Shown here: positions 35,146 to 46,285 of the stretch, one piece after another | How positions within the stretch are numbered: position 1 is the first letter of the stretch | How the letters are laid out: every line of letters begins with the position of its first letter | Origin: Pleurodeles waltl | Lineage: Eukaryota; Chordata; Amphibia; Caudata; Salamandridae | NCBI RefSeq assembly: GCF_031143425.1 | Contig: NC_090437.1 | Coordinates: 1,176,672,863 to 1,176,736,862 of the forward strand | DNA length: 64,000 bases | Direction: 5' to 3' | The notes under the pieces: generated by a model | Told to the model about the DNA's origin: nothing | Seen by the model: the letters and a program-made list of their open reading frames with translations, nothing else | Database searches by the model: none | Translations under genes and position numbers: made by a program

Positions 35146-35930
35146 AAAGTCAACCCAGACTGGGTACTGACCTTCTGGGTGTCCCTGAACTTCATTCTAT
35201 ATTGCTCTGGGGTCAGACCAAACTTCTTGGCTAAGCACCTCTTCATACTAGGGTATGAATCTGCCTCCTCCCCCCTTAAGGTCAGAAGCCTATCCCTCCC
35301 TGAGTTGGGGACCAACTCCCACAAAAGGGAACCCCAGTATTGAGGCCTAACCCTTCTCATTTGGAGTGCCCTCTCAAAGGCCCCCAGCCACTTATCTATG
35401 TCATCCCCCTCTACATAAGCAGGAACTACCCCCTTGGGTAATCTGGGGCAAACTCCCCCACCCATGGACACCTCAGCTTCTTTATCGCTGCTTCCATCTC
35501 TTTTCTCTTTGTATGCCCACTTTTTCTTTTCTAGGGCCAGCTTCTCTGCTTCCAAAGCTATGTATGCTAGCTGGGCCTCCAGCTCTCTTTCTCTGATGGA
35601 TGGGTTCTCTCCTCCTGAAAGGACCCCCTTCCCACCACTAGCTTTGGATCTGCCCCTAGTGACTGTGTTTACTGAGGACCGTTCTTCCTCATCCTCACTT
35701 GGGCTCAGATGCCTTCCCTCCCCTGAGTGGTTAGAGCTTGCATCCTCCCTTCTTTCTCCCTCCTCTGGAGCTTCTTCTGACTCTACCTCTTGGGCCTCAG
35801 CCCATGCTGTCAGGGATGTGATCAGGATTTGCTTCCTGAGATCAGTGGTTGCAGGCAACCCTCTTTCAATACACAACCCCCTAAACTGGACTACTGTCAG
35901 TGTGGGTAGGCTAGCCAGATCAAGCTCCAT
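35130..35930 (-). CDS. Gag N-terminal part of the Gag-protease-TM element
   Basis: A 266-residue frame starting MELDLASLPTLTVVQFRGLC, a SAP-like start also seen in the neighbouring Gmr1-type Gag (LDSYNKAQLKQFC). An acidic/Ser-rich stretch and a coiled-coil-like charged helix (EAQLAYIALEAEKLALEKKK) follow. Next comes the core with YVEGDDIDKWLGAFERALQM and GLTPEQYRMKFRD. The frame is lost about 35150, where one base appears to be missing in a short T/G run. The sense then continues in the 33544-35145 frame, so one mutation separates this copy from a single ~800-residue product. Gag forms the particle that packages the RNA. Confidence 0.75.
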   Translation of the reverse strand: MELDLASLPTLTVVQFRGLCIERGLPATTDLRKQILITSLTAWAEAQEVESEEAPEEGERREDASSNHSGEGRHLSPSEDEEERSSVNTVTRGRSKASGGKGVLSGGENPSIRERELEAQLAYIALEAEKLALEKKKWAYKEKRDGSSDKEAEVSMGGGVCPRLPKGVVPAYVEGDDIDKWLGAFERALQMRRVRPQYWGSLLWELVPNSGRDRLLTLRGEEADSYPSMKRCLAKKFGLTPEQYRMKFRDTQKVSTQSGLTLWTFH

Positions 35931-36122
35931 GGTTCCCTAGTTTTGTGTCAACAAAAACTTTTTGCAAAAATTGGAAACAAGAAATTAGAAAAATTACAAA
36001 AATTCAATAATTGAAATTAATCCAAATTAAAAATTAAAAACAATTTTTGCACTAGGACAATTTAAAGGATTTTTAATTTGTTTTACCTAAAACTGTAACG
36101 TGATATTGAACACAAGTACAGG

Positions 36123-36140
36123 ATCCCGTCGCTGCTTCCA
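36123..36140 (-). promoter_or_regulatory. Primer-binding site, Leu-tRNA-like
   Basis: On the - strand, four bases after the LTR end CCAACA, TGGAAGCAGCGACGGGAT resembles the complement of a tRNA-Leu 3' end with a few mismatches. The tRNA assignment is inference from memory of tRNA ends. Confidence 0.5.
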
Positions 36141-36144
36141 ATTA

Positions 36145-38605
36145 TGTTGGAAAATGGGTTATTGGTAGGGCAGGTAGGTACCTACACCTAGCAACAAGCC
36201 ACTAACCTCCACATAGGTACAGTTAGGTCTCAGTAAATTAATCCCAGCTCAACCCTTGGTAGCTTGGCAACGAGCGTCAAGGCTTAATTTAGGAGACAAA
36301 GTGTAAAGCATTCAAATATCACAAAACAGTAATTAAATAAAACACAGGAAACAGTTTAAAAATCCAAAACCAATTTATAAAAATAGTTTATATTTTTATC
36401 TTTAAAATGACACAAAAACAATTAAAATCGGTTCAGGGGAACCAGAGATATGAATTTTTAAAGAATTATTACTTTTCTAGCGCTTAGAAACCAAAAGCGC
36501 CAATCGGGTCATCTGGTTGCACCTCGACCGGGGCAAAGTCAAACTTTCAGGCCGACCGCGATGGAGCCCTGCTCGGCTACAGGTCGCTGGAGGCCTCGGT
36601 TAAAAAGTTACCTTCTGACTTAGTCTTTATTTTGAAGTTTTTCTTCACCGGGACGAACCTGCCAGTTGAATCCGACCTCCTGGAGCCCTTGTCCGGATAC
36701 GCGATGTGGGTTTCCTCGGTGGAGACTTTTACCTTCGGACTTAGTCGTTTTTTCGAGATAAAAATCCTTCGACCTGGGTAAACCTGGATCTTGATCCGAC
36801 GTCCATGGAGCCCTTCTCGGATACGATGGCTGGGAGGTCCCGGTCAACTTTTTACGTTCGGACTTAGTCTCTTTTTTGGATGTTTTTCTTTACCGGGACG
36901 AACCACGAAGTCAGGCCGGGTCGCGGTTGAGGCAAGCCGGCTAGAATTTCCGCGGCGGGTCGGTCCCTCTCTGGAGCTTTTTTCCAAAAATTCTCAAATC
37001 TTTTCCAAACTTCTGGGGCTTCACCCAGATGTTCTTTTAAGGTTCTTTTGGGGTCCACAGCTCACCCCAAGGGTCCAGAAGTTCTGTGATGGTCCTTGGG
37101 GGGTGCCGACTTCAACTCCCAGAATGCACCTGGTGCAAACTCCTTTTTGGCCACTGGACAGTGGTCAGCTGGTCGCTTTCTTCAGGAGTTGGTGCAGGGG
37201 ACTCTGGTTTAGCAATTTTTCACCTGTAGCAAACAGGGAGTCCCTCCTTGAACCAGTTGAAGCCAGGCAAAGTCCTTCTTGTGGTGAAGCCCAAGTGTGC
37301 AGCTGGTGCAGTCCTTCTGAGTGCAGGGTCCAGGTGCAGGCCAGGGGTCCAGCAGGGCAGTCCTTCTTCTTCTTTAGTTCCTTTCTTGTTGAATTCTGGA
37401 GGGGATCTGAGGTGTGGGGGCAGGTCTGCCAGTTTTATTCTTGCTCCTGGGTGAAAAGCAGGGGGGCCCTGGTTCTCCAATCAGGTACAGGGTCGTCCCC
37501 CTGTGATGACCACTTCCTGGGAAGTGTGGCAAAAATCCATCCCAAAAGGCAACAGTCTCTAAAAATCCAACATGGCTGAATCTGATTTTTGGAGGTTACA
37601 TCTGGCTGAGCCCACCCACTGGTGTGGCTAAAAATCATAAACACACCCCTCTCCTGCCCTCTCCTAATCTAATCAAGGGGGCACCTAATTGTCTGGGGTT
37701 GCAGGATGTGGGGGTGTTGCTGGGTGCTGCAAATGTCCTTCTATGCCTTTGAAGACCAGTTTGGCAGCCCTCCCCCTTCCTGCCTCACCATCTGCTGAGG
37801 GGAGATTCTCTCCCCCAAGCACATTCCTTTGTGTGAAGCCTGGCCACTTCACACCTCATCAAGGCAGCCTGGCAGAAGCTGCTGCAGGCTGGCCAATCAG
37901 AGCACAGCAGCAAAAACAATGCAGAGCTGAAATTGGCAACTTTTTAGGTAAAGTCTAAACTTTTTACCTGAACAAGTTATATTAAATCCAACAACTGGAA
38001 GTTGTGGGATTTATTACAACAATTAATTTGATACCAAATTCTTGGTATGTAACATTTAAGGAGACTTTAAAATTTAAAATAAAGTCTGCCCATTCTAGCC
38101 TATGAAGGCCATTTACTTCCATGAGGGAAAAACGAATTTGGCTGTTTTTACCTCACCAGGGCTTATAAATCTATTTTTATAAAGTCCCTGCTTATAGTTA
38201 CATGGCACCCAGCCCTAGGGGCACATAGGGCACACCTTAGGGGTGACTTATATGTAAAAATAAGGTAGTTTAAGACTTTGGAAGTACCTTTAATTCCAAA
38301 GTCGAATTTGCATATAACTTTAATTTAAAAGCAGCCAGCAAGGCAGGCTTGCTTTTAAAATGACACTGGGCACCTCAGCAGTGCACCTAAACCTACATGC
38401 CCTACCATATACTAGGGACTTATAGGTAGGTTAACTTAGCCAATTATAATTAGCCTAATTTGCATATCCATTTTACACAGAGCACAGGCCCTGGGACTGG
38501 TTAGCAGTACCCAGGGCACCATCAAAGTCAGGAAAACACCAGCAAAAAGAGGAAAATGGGGCCAAAAAGTTATGGGGCCTCTGCAATCAGCCCTGTTTTC
38601 TCACA
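36145..38605 (-). repeat. 5' LTR (right) of the Gag-protease-TM element
   Basis: 2,461 bp, + strand TGTTGGAAAATGGG ... TTTTCTCACA. It carries the same three tandem units (36554-36905), hairpin and leader block (36245-36312) as the left LTR. A 29-base stretch present in the left LTR near 33180 is missing near 38390. Confidence 0.85.
36245..36312 (-). ncRNA. Conserved LTR leader hairpin block (right LTR copy)
   Basis: Identical layout to 31036-31102. In this 5' LTR it would be transcribed into the leader of the packaged RNA. Confidence 0.45.
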
Positions 38606-38640
38606 GTCACCAGTGGCATCCCTGCCATTGACTTCAAGCT

Positions 38641-38768
38641 GAGTCCTGTTCAGCATAACGTACAGCCAGGACAACTCTGCACCCAGATGCCATGGGCCAG
38701 GTAAAATTGCACTGACTATTGTGACCTGGTCCTAGGGACTGCACAACCTTAACCCCAAAAAGGGTTCC
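38641..38768 (+). repeat. Old repeat, copy flanking the LTR element on the right
   Basis: Matches 30777-30905 (see there). The LTR element inserted between the two copies. Confidence 0.6.
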
Positions 38769-38861
38769 ATGCAACTCGCTTTCTATGTACTGTTCTGCAA
38801 CTAGTGATTTTTCACTATAGACTTCAATGCAATGTTTAAATGCCAGTTCTGCTTTGACTTA

Positions 38862-39472
38862 GGGGGTCATTCCGACCCCGGCGGTCAAGGACCGCCGGGG
38901 CCGGGTTCGGCGGGAGCACCGCCAACAGGCTGGCGGTGCCCCGCAGGGCATTCTGACTGCGGCGGTTTGGCCGCGGTCAGAACAGGAAAACCGGCGGTCT
39001 CCCGCCGGTTTTCCTCTGCCCTCTGGAATCCTGCTGCGCCGCCATGGGGATTCCGACACCCCATACCGCCATCCTGTTCCTGGCGGTTCGCCCGCCAGGA
39101 ACAGGATGGCGGTATGGGGTGTCGTGGGGCCCCTGGGGGCCCCTGCAGTGCCCATGACAATGGCATGGGCACTGCAGAAGCCCCCGTAAGAGGGCCCCAC
39201 AAAGAATTTCAGTGTCTGCTGAGCAGACACTGAAATTCGCGACGGGTGCAACTGCACCCGTCGCACCTTCCCACTCCGCCGGCTCCATTCGGAGGCGGCT
39301 TCCTCGTGGGAAGGGGTTTCCCGCTGGGCTGGCGGGCGGCCTCCTGGCGGTCGCCCGCCAGCCCAGCGGGAAACACAGAATCACCGCGGCGGTCTTCAGA
39401 CCGCGGAGCGGTGTTCTGTCGGGGAACTCTGGCGGGCGGCCTCCGCCACCCGCCAGAGTTAGAATGACCCCC
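38862..39472 (+). mobile_element. Harbinger-type MITE A, chain of hairpins
   Basis: 611 bp with inverted ends (GGGGGTCATTCCGACC on the left, and on the right the complement of GGGGGTCATTCTAACTC) and a perfect TTA duplication (38859-38861, 39473-39475). It is almost wholly made of successive hairpins. One has 33-bp perfect arms and a 5-base loop at 39054-39124. One has 17-bp arms at 39204-39238. One has 12-bp arms at 39239-39264, directly abutting it. Others include 38917-38938 and the GGAAAACCGGCGG block near 38985. It has no gene. Confidence 0.75.
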
Positions 39473-39494
39473 TTAATTTTGCTTTTAAAATCTA

Positions 39495-39729
39495 GGGGGT
39501 CAGTCTAACTCCGGCGGGCGGCCAGAGTTCCCCCGACAGAACACCGCTCACCTCATGGAGGATTCCAGAGGGCAGCGGAAAACCGGCGGGAGACCGCCGG
39601 TTTTCCTGTTCTGACCGCAGCCAAACCGCCGCGGTCAGAATGCCCTGCGGAGCACCGCCAGCCTGTTGGCGGTGCTCCCGCCGACCCCGGCCCCGGCGGT
39701 CCTTGACCGCCGGGGTCGGAATGACCCCC
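39495..39729 (-). mobile_element. Harbinger-type MITE B, inverted relative of A
   Basis: 235 bp with ends GGGGGTCAGTCTAACTCC and the complement of GGGGGTCATTCCGACC, and a perfect CTA duplication (39492-39494, 39730-39732). It is a shorter, internally deleted relative of A in the opposite orientation, 22 bases away. Confidence 0.75.
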
Positions 39730-39732
39730 CTA

Positions 39733-42700
39733 ATCTGTTCATTTGGGTGTTTAAAGTAAGATAAAAATAAGATCTATATTTTATATATATTGGTGTCAGA
39801 TTTCTTTTGAGTTGTGTAAATTATTTATCGTCAGTGTTAGTGCTCTGAAATACTTTACACATGTTCCTCTACGTAACGCCCGACTGCTCTTTGCCACACT
39901 ACCAGGACTTAGCCAAGGATTTACTAGTGTGAATCCAAGGGCCATCTTTGAGTATTGTGAGAGATGGTAAGACTTAACCCAACTCAACATAATACTCCAC
40001 TTTCCTACAAAATGTATATGTGATCCGGTTGGGATGAATGCTCAAGATCTTTACTTACTCCTCAGTCATTTGGTTTGTGATTCCAGGTGACAGACAGAGT
40101 TGGGGTTGAGTTGGTCTTTTTTGGTTTCTGTCCAGGGGTGCGATCTTGAGCCTCTAGTATAGTCCTTACATATAAGCTTTGATCTCTACAATGTCTTTAT
40201 TTATATAGACCCTCAAAGTGACTAGGTTTTAGTGAAAGATTTCACAAAATCCATTTGAGGTCACCTAGTCAGGCTGTCACATTCTCTTTGAGAAGAGCTC
40301 TGGCTGTCCTTACTACCCTATTATCCTCCACTATGTATGTGGAGCAGCCCCTGGCATACAGAGAAGCAGGATTCTCTCAATTTGTTTCAGATAGTGTTGT
40401 GGTGCCTTTGTAGTATAAGACCTACTACCAGATGGGTGTTCCTCTATGCACATACAGTGGTCTTCACATCACATAACTTTTGTGTGCTGCTGTGCTGTTA
40501 AAGTTCCTTGCTGCTATTGCTAATATCCATTGACCATCCTTGGCAAAGCATGAGTTTCACAGACAATTCAGAACTCCCACCATGCCAGGTAATCCAGTTA
40601 AATGTAGAAATGTGATTATTTAACTTCTCACTCCATTTTCTTACCCTATTGGCTGACCAAATGTAATGTAGCTGGGAGTGTCCTTACTGTTCCTTTGAGG
40701 GATTTATCATGGAAGTCGGCTTCATAGTGTTGTGACTTTGAGTGGCCAGATGATCGAGGCAGGTGTAGTTCACTTGCAGTGTCAACCTTCAGACCCAGTT
40801 GCCTCATGCCTTTGACTGAGCTGCCTGGGTGTGTTTCCAACACATAAACCTTTCGGTGTGTCGTCACTGCAAACACCCCTCAAAGCTCTTAACTCTGGGC
40901 CTGATATGAGGTATCAGCACTCCCCCCACCTGTTTAAGTCACGGTAATAAACTGTCTTCCCTTGCCTGCTGGCCTCTCCTTCGCACAGTTTCTCAAATGG
41001 CTGGCACAGACTTCCTGGTCATTGTGCCCTGTACCAATGTTTCTCCTCTCAGCTGCTGTTGCACCGCTCTTCCACAGTCGTGGTCTTCCCCATGGCCAGC
41101 ACCTGAGAATTACCTCACTTTCCAATTGGGTCCTAATAGATTTCCAACACCGTCCTCTGCATTGGCCACTTTTTGGATTTGTGACACTTGGCAGGTAATA
41201 CTTCTGGAGCATCCTCATGCTGTATGGGGAAAATTAACTTGCTGTAAATTGTGCTGGCCTCTCAGTGTACTTGGGAACAGAAAGCGGTGGAGGTGAGCTG
41301 TTTACTATTCTATTCCATCTCATCGTACTGGTGACATATTTCATAAACTACTTGAGGTTGATGTTGAATCTAGTGGTCCTTCCACTTGTTTACTCTTTTT
41401 CACTTGCAGTTGTTTATGCTGCTTCTGTTCATTTGAAATATTGTTACTACACCTTAGTTTGATTTGGGAAGCACAGTTGACATTTGCAGAATTATTAACA
41501 CCAATATCTTGTTACTTCCATTTCCTAGCTTACTCTTTTTGTCCTTTGAATATTTTCTCTTCTTCTTCCTCCTTGTTGAGCAAATTTGCTATGGCTTTCA
41601 GGGTATCGGTGTTTGTTTTCACATAATCTGCTATTTGATGTAGAATGTGAAGATGTTTCCTATTTGTGTGTCGAACGCTAGCGCACGAGGAATTATATGC
41701 TTTTCCAACATCAACATCATTTTGTAATCCACTTACAAAGGTGGTGATAACAATGTTGCTCTTTAAGTTAACATTGTTCTTTGAATACATCTTTAGACTA
41801 GAACACAGCTCACAAACTGATGTTGCTAAAATGTTTCTGTTGATATGTGCTACTCAACTACCTTTACGGGTATTCTATGATTTAGTATATCCAGTAACTA
41901 GCGCTGTGCTCCTGTGACCTGTTGTTTGTGATTTTGTGCTTGATGGCTGTTGAACTGGCGCTGATATTGATTTTTAATTTTGGTTGATGGAACTAACAGT
42001 TGTCTCACTATAAAATCTCATGTAATGTTCAGCATTGACAATAACTACTAGTTCATCAGAATCGTCCTCACCTTGTGTGCTTACTTGCAAGATTGCCGGC
42101 CAATCAGATGGTGTATTGAGTTGAGTTGAACTTCAGTTTCAACTTTCTTGTATTGTTCATGTTGAGTGCCAATATTTGTTCCAGCATCAGTATTCCCAAC
42201 ACTGATTTATTTGTCCAGATTTATTAGGTTTCAAATGCACAGCACTTGGCATGTGTTTGTGAAATCCATTGCATTTAATATAAATCTTAAAAGGTGTTTG
42301 GCCCCTCCCTCCTTGCTCTCCTCCTGCATTCATTGTTTCTTGACTTGCCACTTACTTTTCCTCCATTTCTATTGGATGTCACACTATTTTCTTCCATATA
42401 CCAATGCTTGTTCTCCGTCTGTGTGCCTTTATCAGCATCCCGAGGCCCAAGTATTGTGTTTATCCGCTTTGGTTTCGGCACTCATCAGCCACCCCCCCTC
42501 CCCTGGGGGGGCAATGCACTTTCATCAGTGCACCCACACCAATCCCCGGGACTGAAGCAGGCACCCACTCCAGTGCTCCCTAGTTTTGAGGCCAGTGCTT
42601 GTGTTATACTGGCTCGACCTTGACTACAGCTGTTTACAGTAAGGTTAGCAGTTCTACTCTTTTGACCAGTAGGGAACACCTCCGTTGGAAAATGGCTGCT

Positions 42701-43562
42701 GGTCTCCTTAATTGTCCACCAGAAGCTCACACGTTCATATGCGACCGAAAACGCATGAAAATGTAAGGAAGCCCACTGTCAGACATCCCCGAATGACATG
42801 ATTTGCAGCAAACAAGTGATAACTATTTAGCTGTTTAAAAACAACAATTTGTCAAGAATTTGCATTCTATATTTTTTAATTTTGAAGAGTAAATATCTAA
42901 AAGAGTCTTAAAAATTGATAGTATTCGATATTGGTTTGAAGAGGCAAACACTCAGTTTGTCGGTTTTCCCAGGAAGTACTTACTTCATTTATGGACGAAG
43001 CTACCATTCAAATATGGCCACTAGGTTTGCACAATGATGAATGTAGGTTTAGATACACTTTAAAGCAGACTAAATGGTCCTGCCCTTGAAGGAGGGAGCT
43101 GCACGAACTATGCAGAACATGACTTTTGTTTCTTAAGAAAAGTTACTCCTTTGTGGCTATGAGGCACCTCCAGGCAGCTCGAGTATAGCAGTGCAGGCTT
43201 TATGGCTTCAGTGGAAATGAGTCCACGGATGGGAGGCTGCAGGAGTTGAGAGTATTCCTCTTGGAAGCACAGGCAAAGGTTATGACCATTCTGGTTGTTC
43301 ACAAAGCTGAGATTGTCGACTAGCCACCCTGCTGGGCTTTTTTCGGCAGAACGGACATGGCGGGTTCTGACCCTTATTCAGCCTTGCCACTGGCGGTCGG
43401 TTGTTCCTCCTTTAACTTCCCACTTAGAAAGAATGCTGATGCGTGCCCACTACCAAAAGCCTTCTCCCACTCAATTACCAGCCCTTTGCTAATGGCAGAA
43501 TTAGTCACAAAGGAAATGCGTGGAATTGAGTAAAATATTTTTTACGAGATTTGATAAAACAC
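39733..43562. other. Unassigned sequence, 3.8 kb
   Basis: No gene, terminal repeats or tandem arrays recognised. Open frames of 60-130 codons occur on both strands but show no motif, start context or composition suggesting coding. A short block near 41533 (TTTTTGTCCTTTGAA, then CTTCTTC runs) resembles one at 26676. Confidence 0.45.
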
Positions 43563-43565
43563 TTA

Positions 43566-44633
43566 GGCCCTCATTATGACCCTGGCGGTCTTCTGACTGC
43601 CAGGGTTAATGTGGCAGTATCACTGCCAACAGACTGGCTGTGAGACCGCCACATTATGAGTGTGGTGGGTTTGTCACTGGTAACCTGCCACATCTCCACT
43701 CATACCGCCATGGCGGTTTGCTTCACCAGGCTGGAGATGTTAGTTTCCGACCCGGCGGGCTACAGAGTACCACCGGCAGTATTATGAGCCCACCTATTGC
43801 CGTGGTTTCTGCGGCACTAGCACCGCCGTGAAAACCATGGCGGTAGGGCTACGTATGACAGCAAGCACATGAAACCCCCCCAACAGTCACAGCACCCCCA
43901 CCCCCTTCAGCCATGTCATTCCTCTCCCCCACCCCCCAACCCGCATACATGCAAGCATTTACAACAACATCCATACACGCATTCACAACTCCATTCATAC
44001 ACTCACTCACAGCTCCGTTCATCCACGCATTCACAACTCCATTCATGCACGCACGTACAACTCCATTCAGACACGCATTCACAACTCCATTCATACACGC
44101 ATTCATGCACTCATACTCACACCAATCCAAACATGCATACTCACACGCATACACACTTAAAGCAGACACGCACTCACTTCAACATTCATACATGTAAACA
44201 GCCACGCATTCAAACATTCATGCACACACGCAGTCACTACACACTCACACACGCACACACAACACCCCTCACCCTACCACTCCCCTCCTCTATCGGACAA
44301 TCACCTTACCTGTTACTGGGAGGAGGTCGTCTGGCAGGGAACAGGAAGGGGCGCTTCCACCTCCAGCAGCGCCCCGCCACCAGGACACCTCCAGGCCTTA
44401 TTATGGGCCATAATATGGCAGGCGGTGTCCTACTGGCGGGGCGGTGCAGGTGGTAGCAACGCCAGAGCACCATGGCCCAACAGCATGGCTACTGACTTAT
44501 ATCCAACCACAGTGTGGCGGATATCCCACAGTACCCATAATATGGCGGGCAGATGTTCGCCTCCGTGGCCGTGTGTTGATGGCAGTCAGCATGGCGGTAT
44601 TCCGAGAATACCGCCAATATCATAATGAGGGCC
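43566..44633. mobile_element. Non-autonomous Harbinger element D
   Basis: 1,068 bp. Inverted ends GGCCCTCATTATGACCCTGG and complement, with a perfect TTA duplication (43563-43565, 44634-44636). The ends match those of the 7.1 kb Harbinger at 4646-11739 except for a few bases. It has no transposase or Myb-like gene, and the inside holds a 24-bp minisatellite. It is probably mobilised in trans by that family. Confidence 0.8.
43941..44270. repeat. 24-bp minisatellite
   Basis: Units like CATTCACAACTCCATTCATA recur at exactly 24-base spacing (AACTCC or its variant at 43987, 44011, 44035, 44059, 44083), then degrade into CACACG-rich sequence. Lies inside element D. Confidence 0.75.
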
Positions 44634-44636
44634 TTA

Positions 44637-45681
44637 ATCATGATCATCTTGCACGTTGCTCTGCCACAGCATTTTTCTTCTATTTCATTTTACATGTTGT
44701 TGACTGATTTAAAATGGACCAAGACTTCAATTCAAAAGACTCAGCTGGAACCATTGCTTTTTTATACAGTGTGCAATGCAAGAGTTCAATTACAAGCCAC
44801 TTTGGATGCTACGGCCATGCACTAGCTCTTCAGGGGAAGCTGGTTTATATTTAATACTGTAGTCTATTTGGTAAAAAGAACATATTTATAGGCTATTGTG
44901 TTATCACCAGACTCACACTATCAACAGCTCGTCAGGGGCAGTACGCGCTATACATGTACAACACAATTTAAATTTTCACACAAGTGGCACACTCCCTCTC
45001 CATCCTCGGGAGTGCAGAACGGGGCTTGTGTGTCAGCTGCCTGGCTGAAGGCCTGTGAAAGGGGAAACACATCAGTGTTTACCTAAAGGCTTTGCTTTCA
45101 TTCTAGGGCTGTGGGAGAACAGTACAAATACTGCACAGGTGCCATCATGTGACACCAGTGGGGGCTTTCTTGTGATTTTTTTTGTGAAGATGGATGCCCC
45201 TTTTGAAGTGAACTGCCCCAGCGTATAGCACTGCCTTGCTGTTTCATTGGTAGAGCAATGATTCATGTTGCAGTTTGTAGTGCTTCACTGTGTTACAGTT
45301 TACAGACTAGGCGTTTCACACAGTGCCACAAACCTTGGTCCAGCTGTGAGAGAGATCTGGTGAACTTGGGTACTTGTGCTGAATGCTACACCTTTCAGAG
45401 TGCATCGCTCTACACTGCCATTGGGTACAAGTAAGCTAAATTAATCCTCCTACATGAAGACAGATGTTGCCTCTCTGTGATGGATTGCTCGGATTCTGGT
45501 AACTAAATACAGAGCTTCAAATTGTTCCTTCCTTTAAATATTGGTGTAACAAAAATTCAATTACAATAAAAGTTCAATACATTTGCAATAAAAGTATCTA
45601 TATTTTGTATTATTTGTATAAACAGCAGTGCTTGTTGAATGATAGAATGCTGTTTACCATAAAAAGTATTTTAAAGATCAT
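44637..45681. other. Unassigned sequence
   Basis: About 1 kb between two miniature elements. I see no gene or repeat. Confidence 0.4.
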
Positions 45682-45684
45682 TTT

Positions 45685-46282
45685 GGCGGTCATTCTGACC
45701 GCGGCGGGTCGCGGTCGCCGCCCGCCATGCGGTCACCGCCAAATGGCCGCTCCGATGCCATTCTGGCTTTCCCGCTGGGCCGGCGGGTAACCGCCAAAAG
45801 GGCGACCGCCGGCCCAGCGGGAAAGGCCCTGCAACGAGGAAGCCGGCTCCGAATGGAGCCGGCGGAGTTGCAGGGGTGCGACGGGTGCAGTTGCACCCGT
45901 CGCGATTTTCACTGTCTGCAAAGCAGACAGTGAAAATCTTCATGGGGCCCTGTTAGGGGGCCCCTGCACTGCCCATGCCGGTGGCATGGGCAGTGCAGGG
46001 GCCCCCAGGGGCCCCACGACACCCGTTCCTGCCATCCAGTTCCTGGAGGTAAGAACCGCCAGAAACAGGGTGGCGGGAAGGGGGTCGGAATCCCCATGGC
46101 GGCGCTGCTTGAGGATTCCCTGGGCCAGGGGAAAACCGGCAGGAAACCGCTGGTTCCCCTTTTCTGACCGCGGCTTTACCGCCGCGGTCAGAATGGCCCT
46201 GGAAGCACCGCCAGCCTGTTGGCGGTGCTTCCGTGGTCCCCGGCCCTGGCGGTCATGGACCGCCAGGGTCGGAATTACCCCC
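45685..46282 (-). mobile_element. Harbinger-type MITE C, chain of hairpins
   Basis: 598 bp with ends GGCGGTCATTCTGACC and the complement of GGGGGTAATTCCGACC, flanked by TTT on both sides. It has the same hairpin blocks as MITE A in reverse order, including the GCGACGGGTGCA/TGCACCCGTCGC hairpin near 45877-45903 and a TTTCACTGTCTGC hairpin just after. It is a diverged full-length relative of A. Confidence 0.7.
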
Positions 46283-46285
46283 TTT

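Larger units (their letters stand above)
30938..38605 (-). mobile_element. Young non-autonomous LTR retrotransposon, Gag-protease-TM type
   Basis: A complete 7.67 kb insertion with 5-bp target duplication GTCAC (30933-30937 and 38606-38610). The LTRs are 30938-33424 and 36145-38605, about 1% different by eye apart from a 29-base deletion in the right copy. On the - strand the order is LTR, Leu-tRNA-like primer site, gag-protease frame with a C-terminal hydrophobic extension, purine tract, LTR. No reverse transcriptase, RNase H or integrase is present, and only about 120 bp separate the last stop from the second LTR. Its Gag is related to that of the 48.5-57.4 kb Gmr1-type element. It probably depends on such a relative for copying. 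Confidence 0.85.

Noticed and set aside
41666..42555. Open frames of 80-130 codons with hydrophobic stretches
   Set aside because: AT- and T-rich DNA gives Phe/Leu-rich frames by chance; there are no splice signals, motifs or conservation evidence.
43869..44456. 195-codon His/Thr-rich frame
   Set aside because: By-product of the 24-bp minisatellite inside element D.
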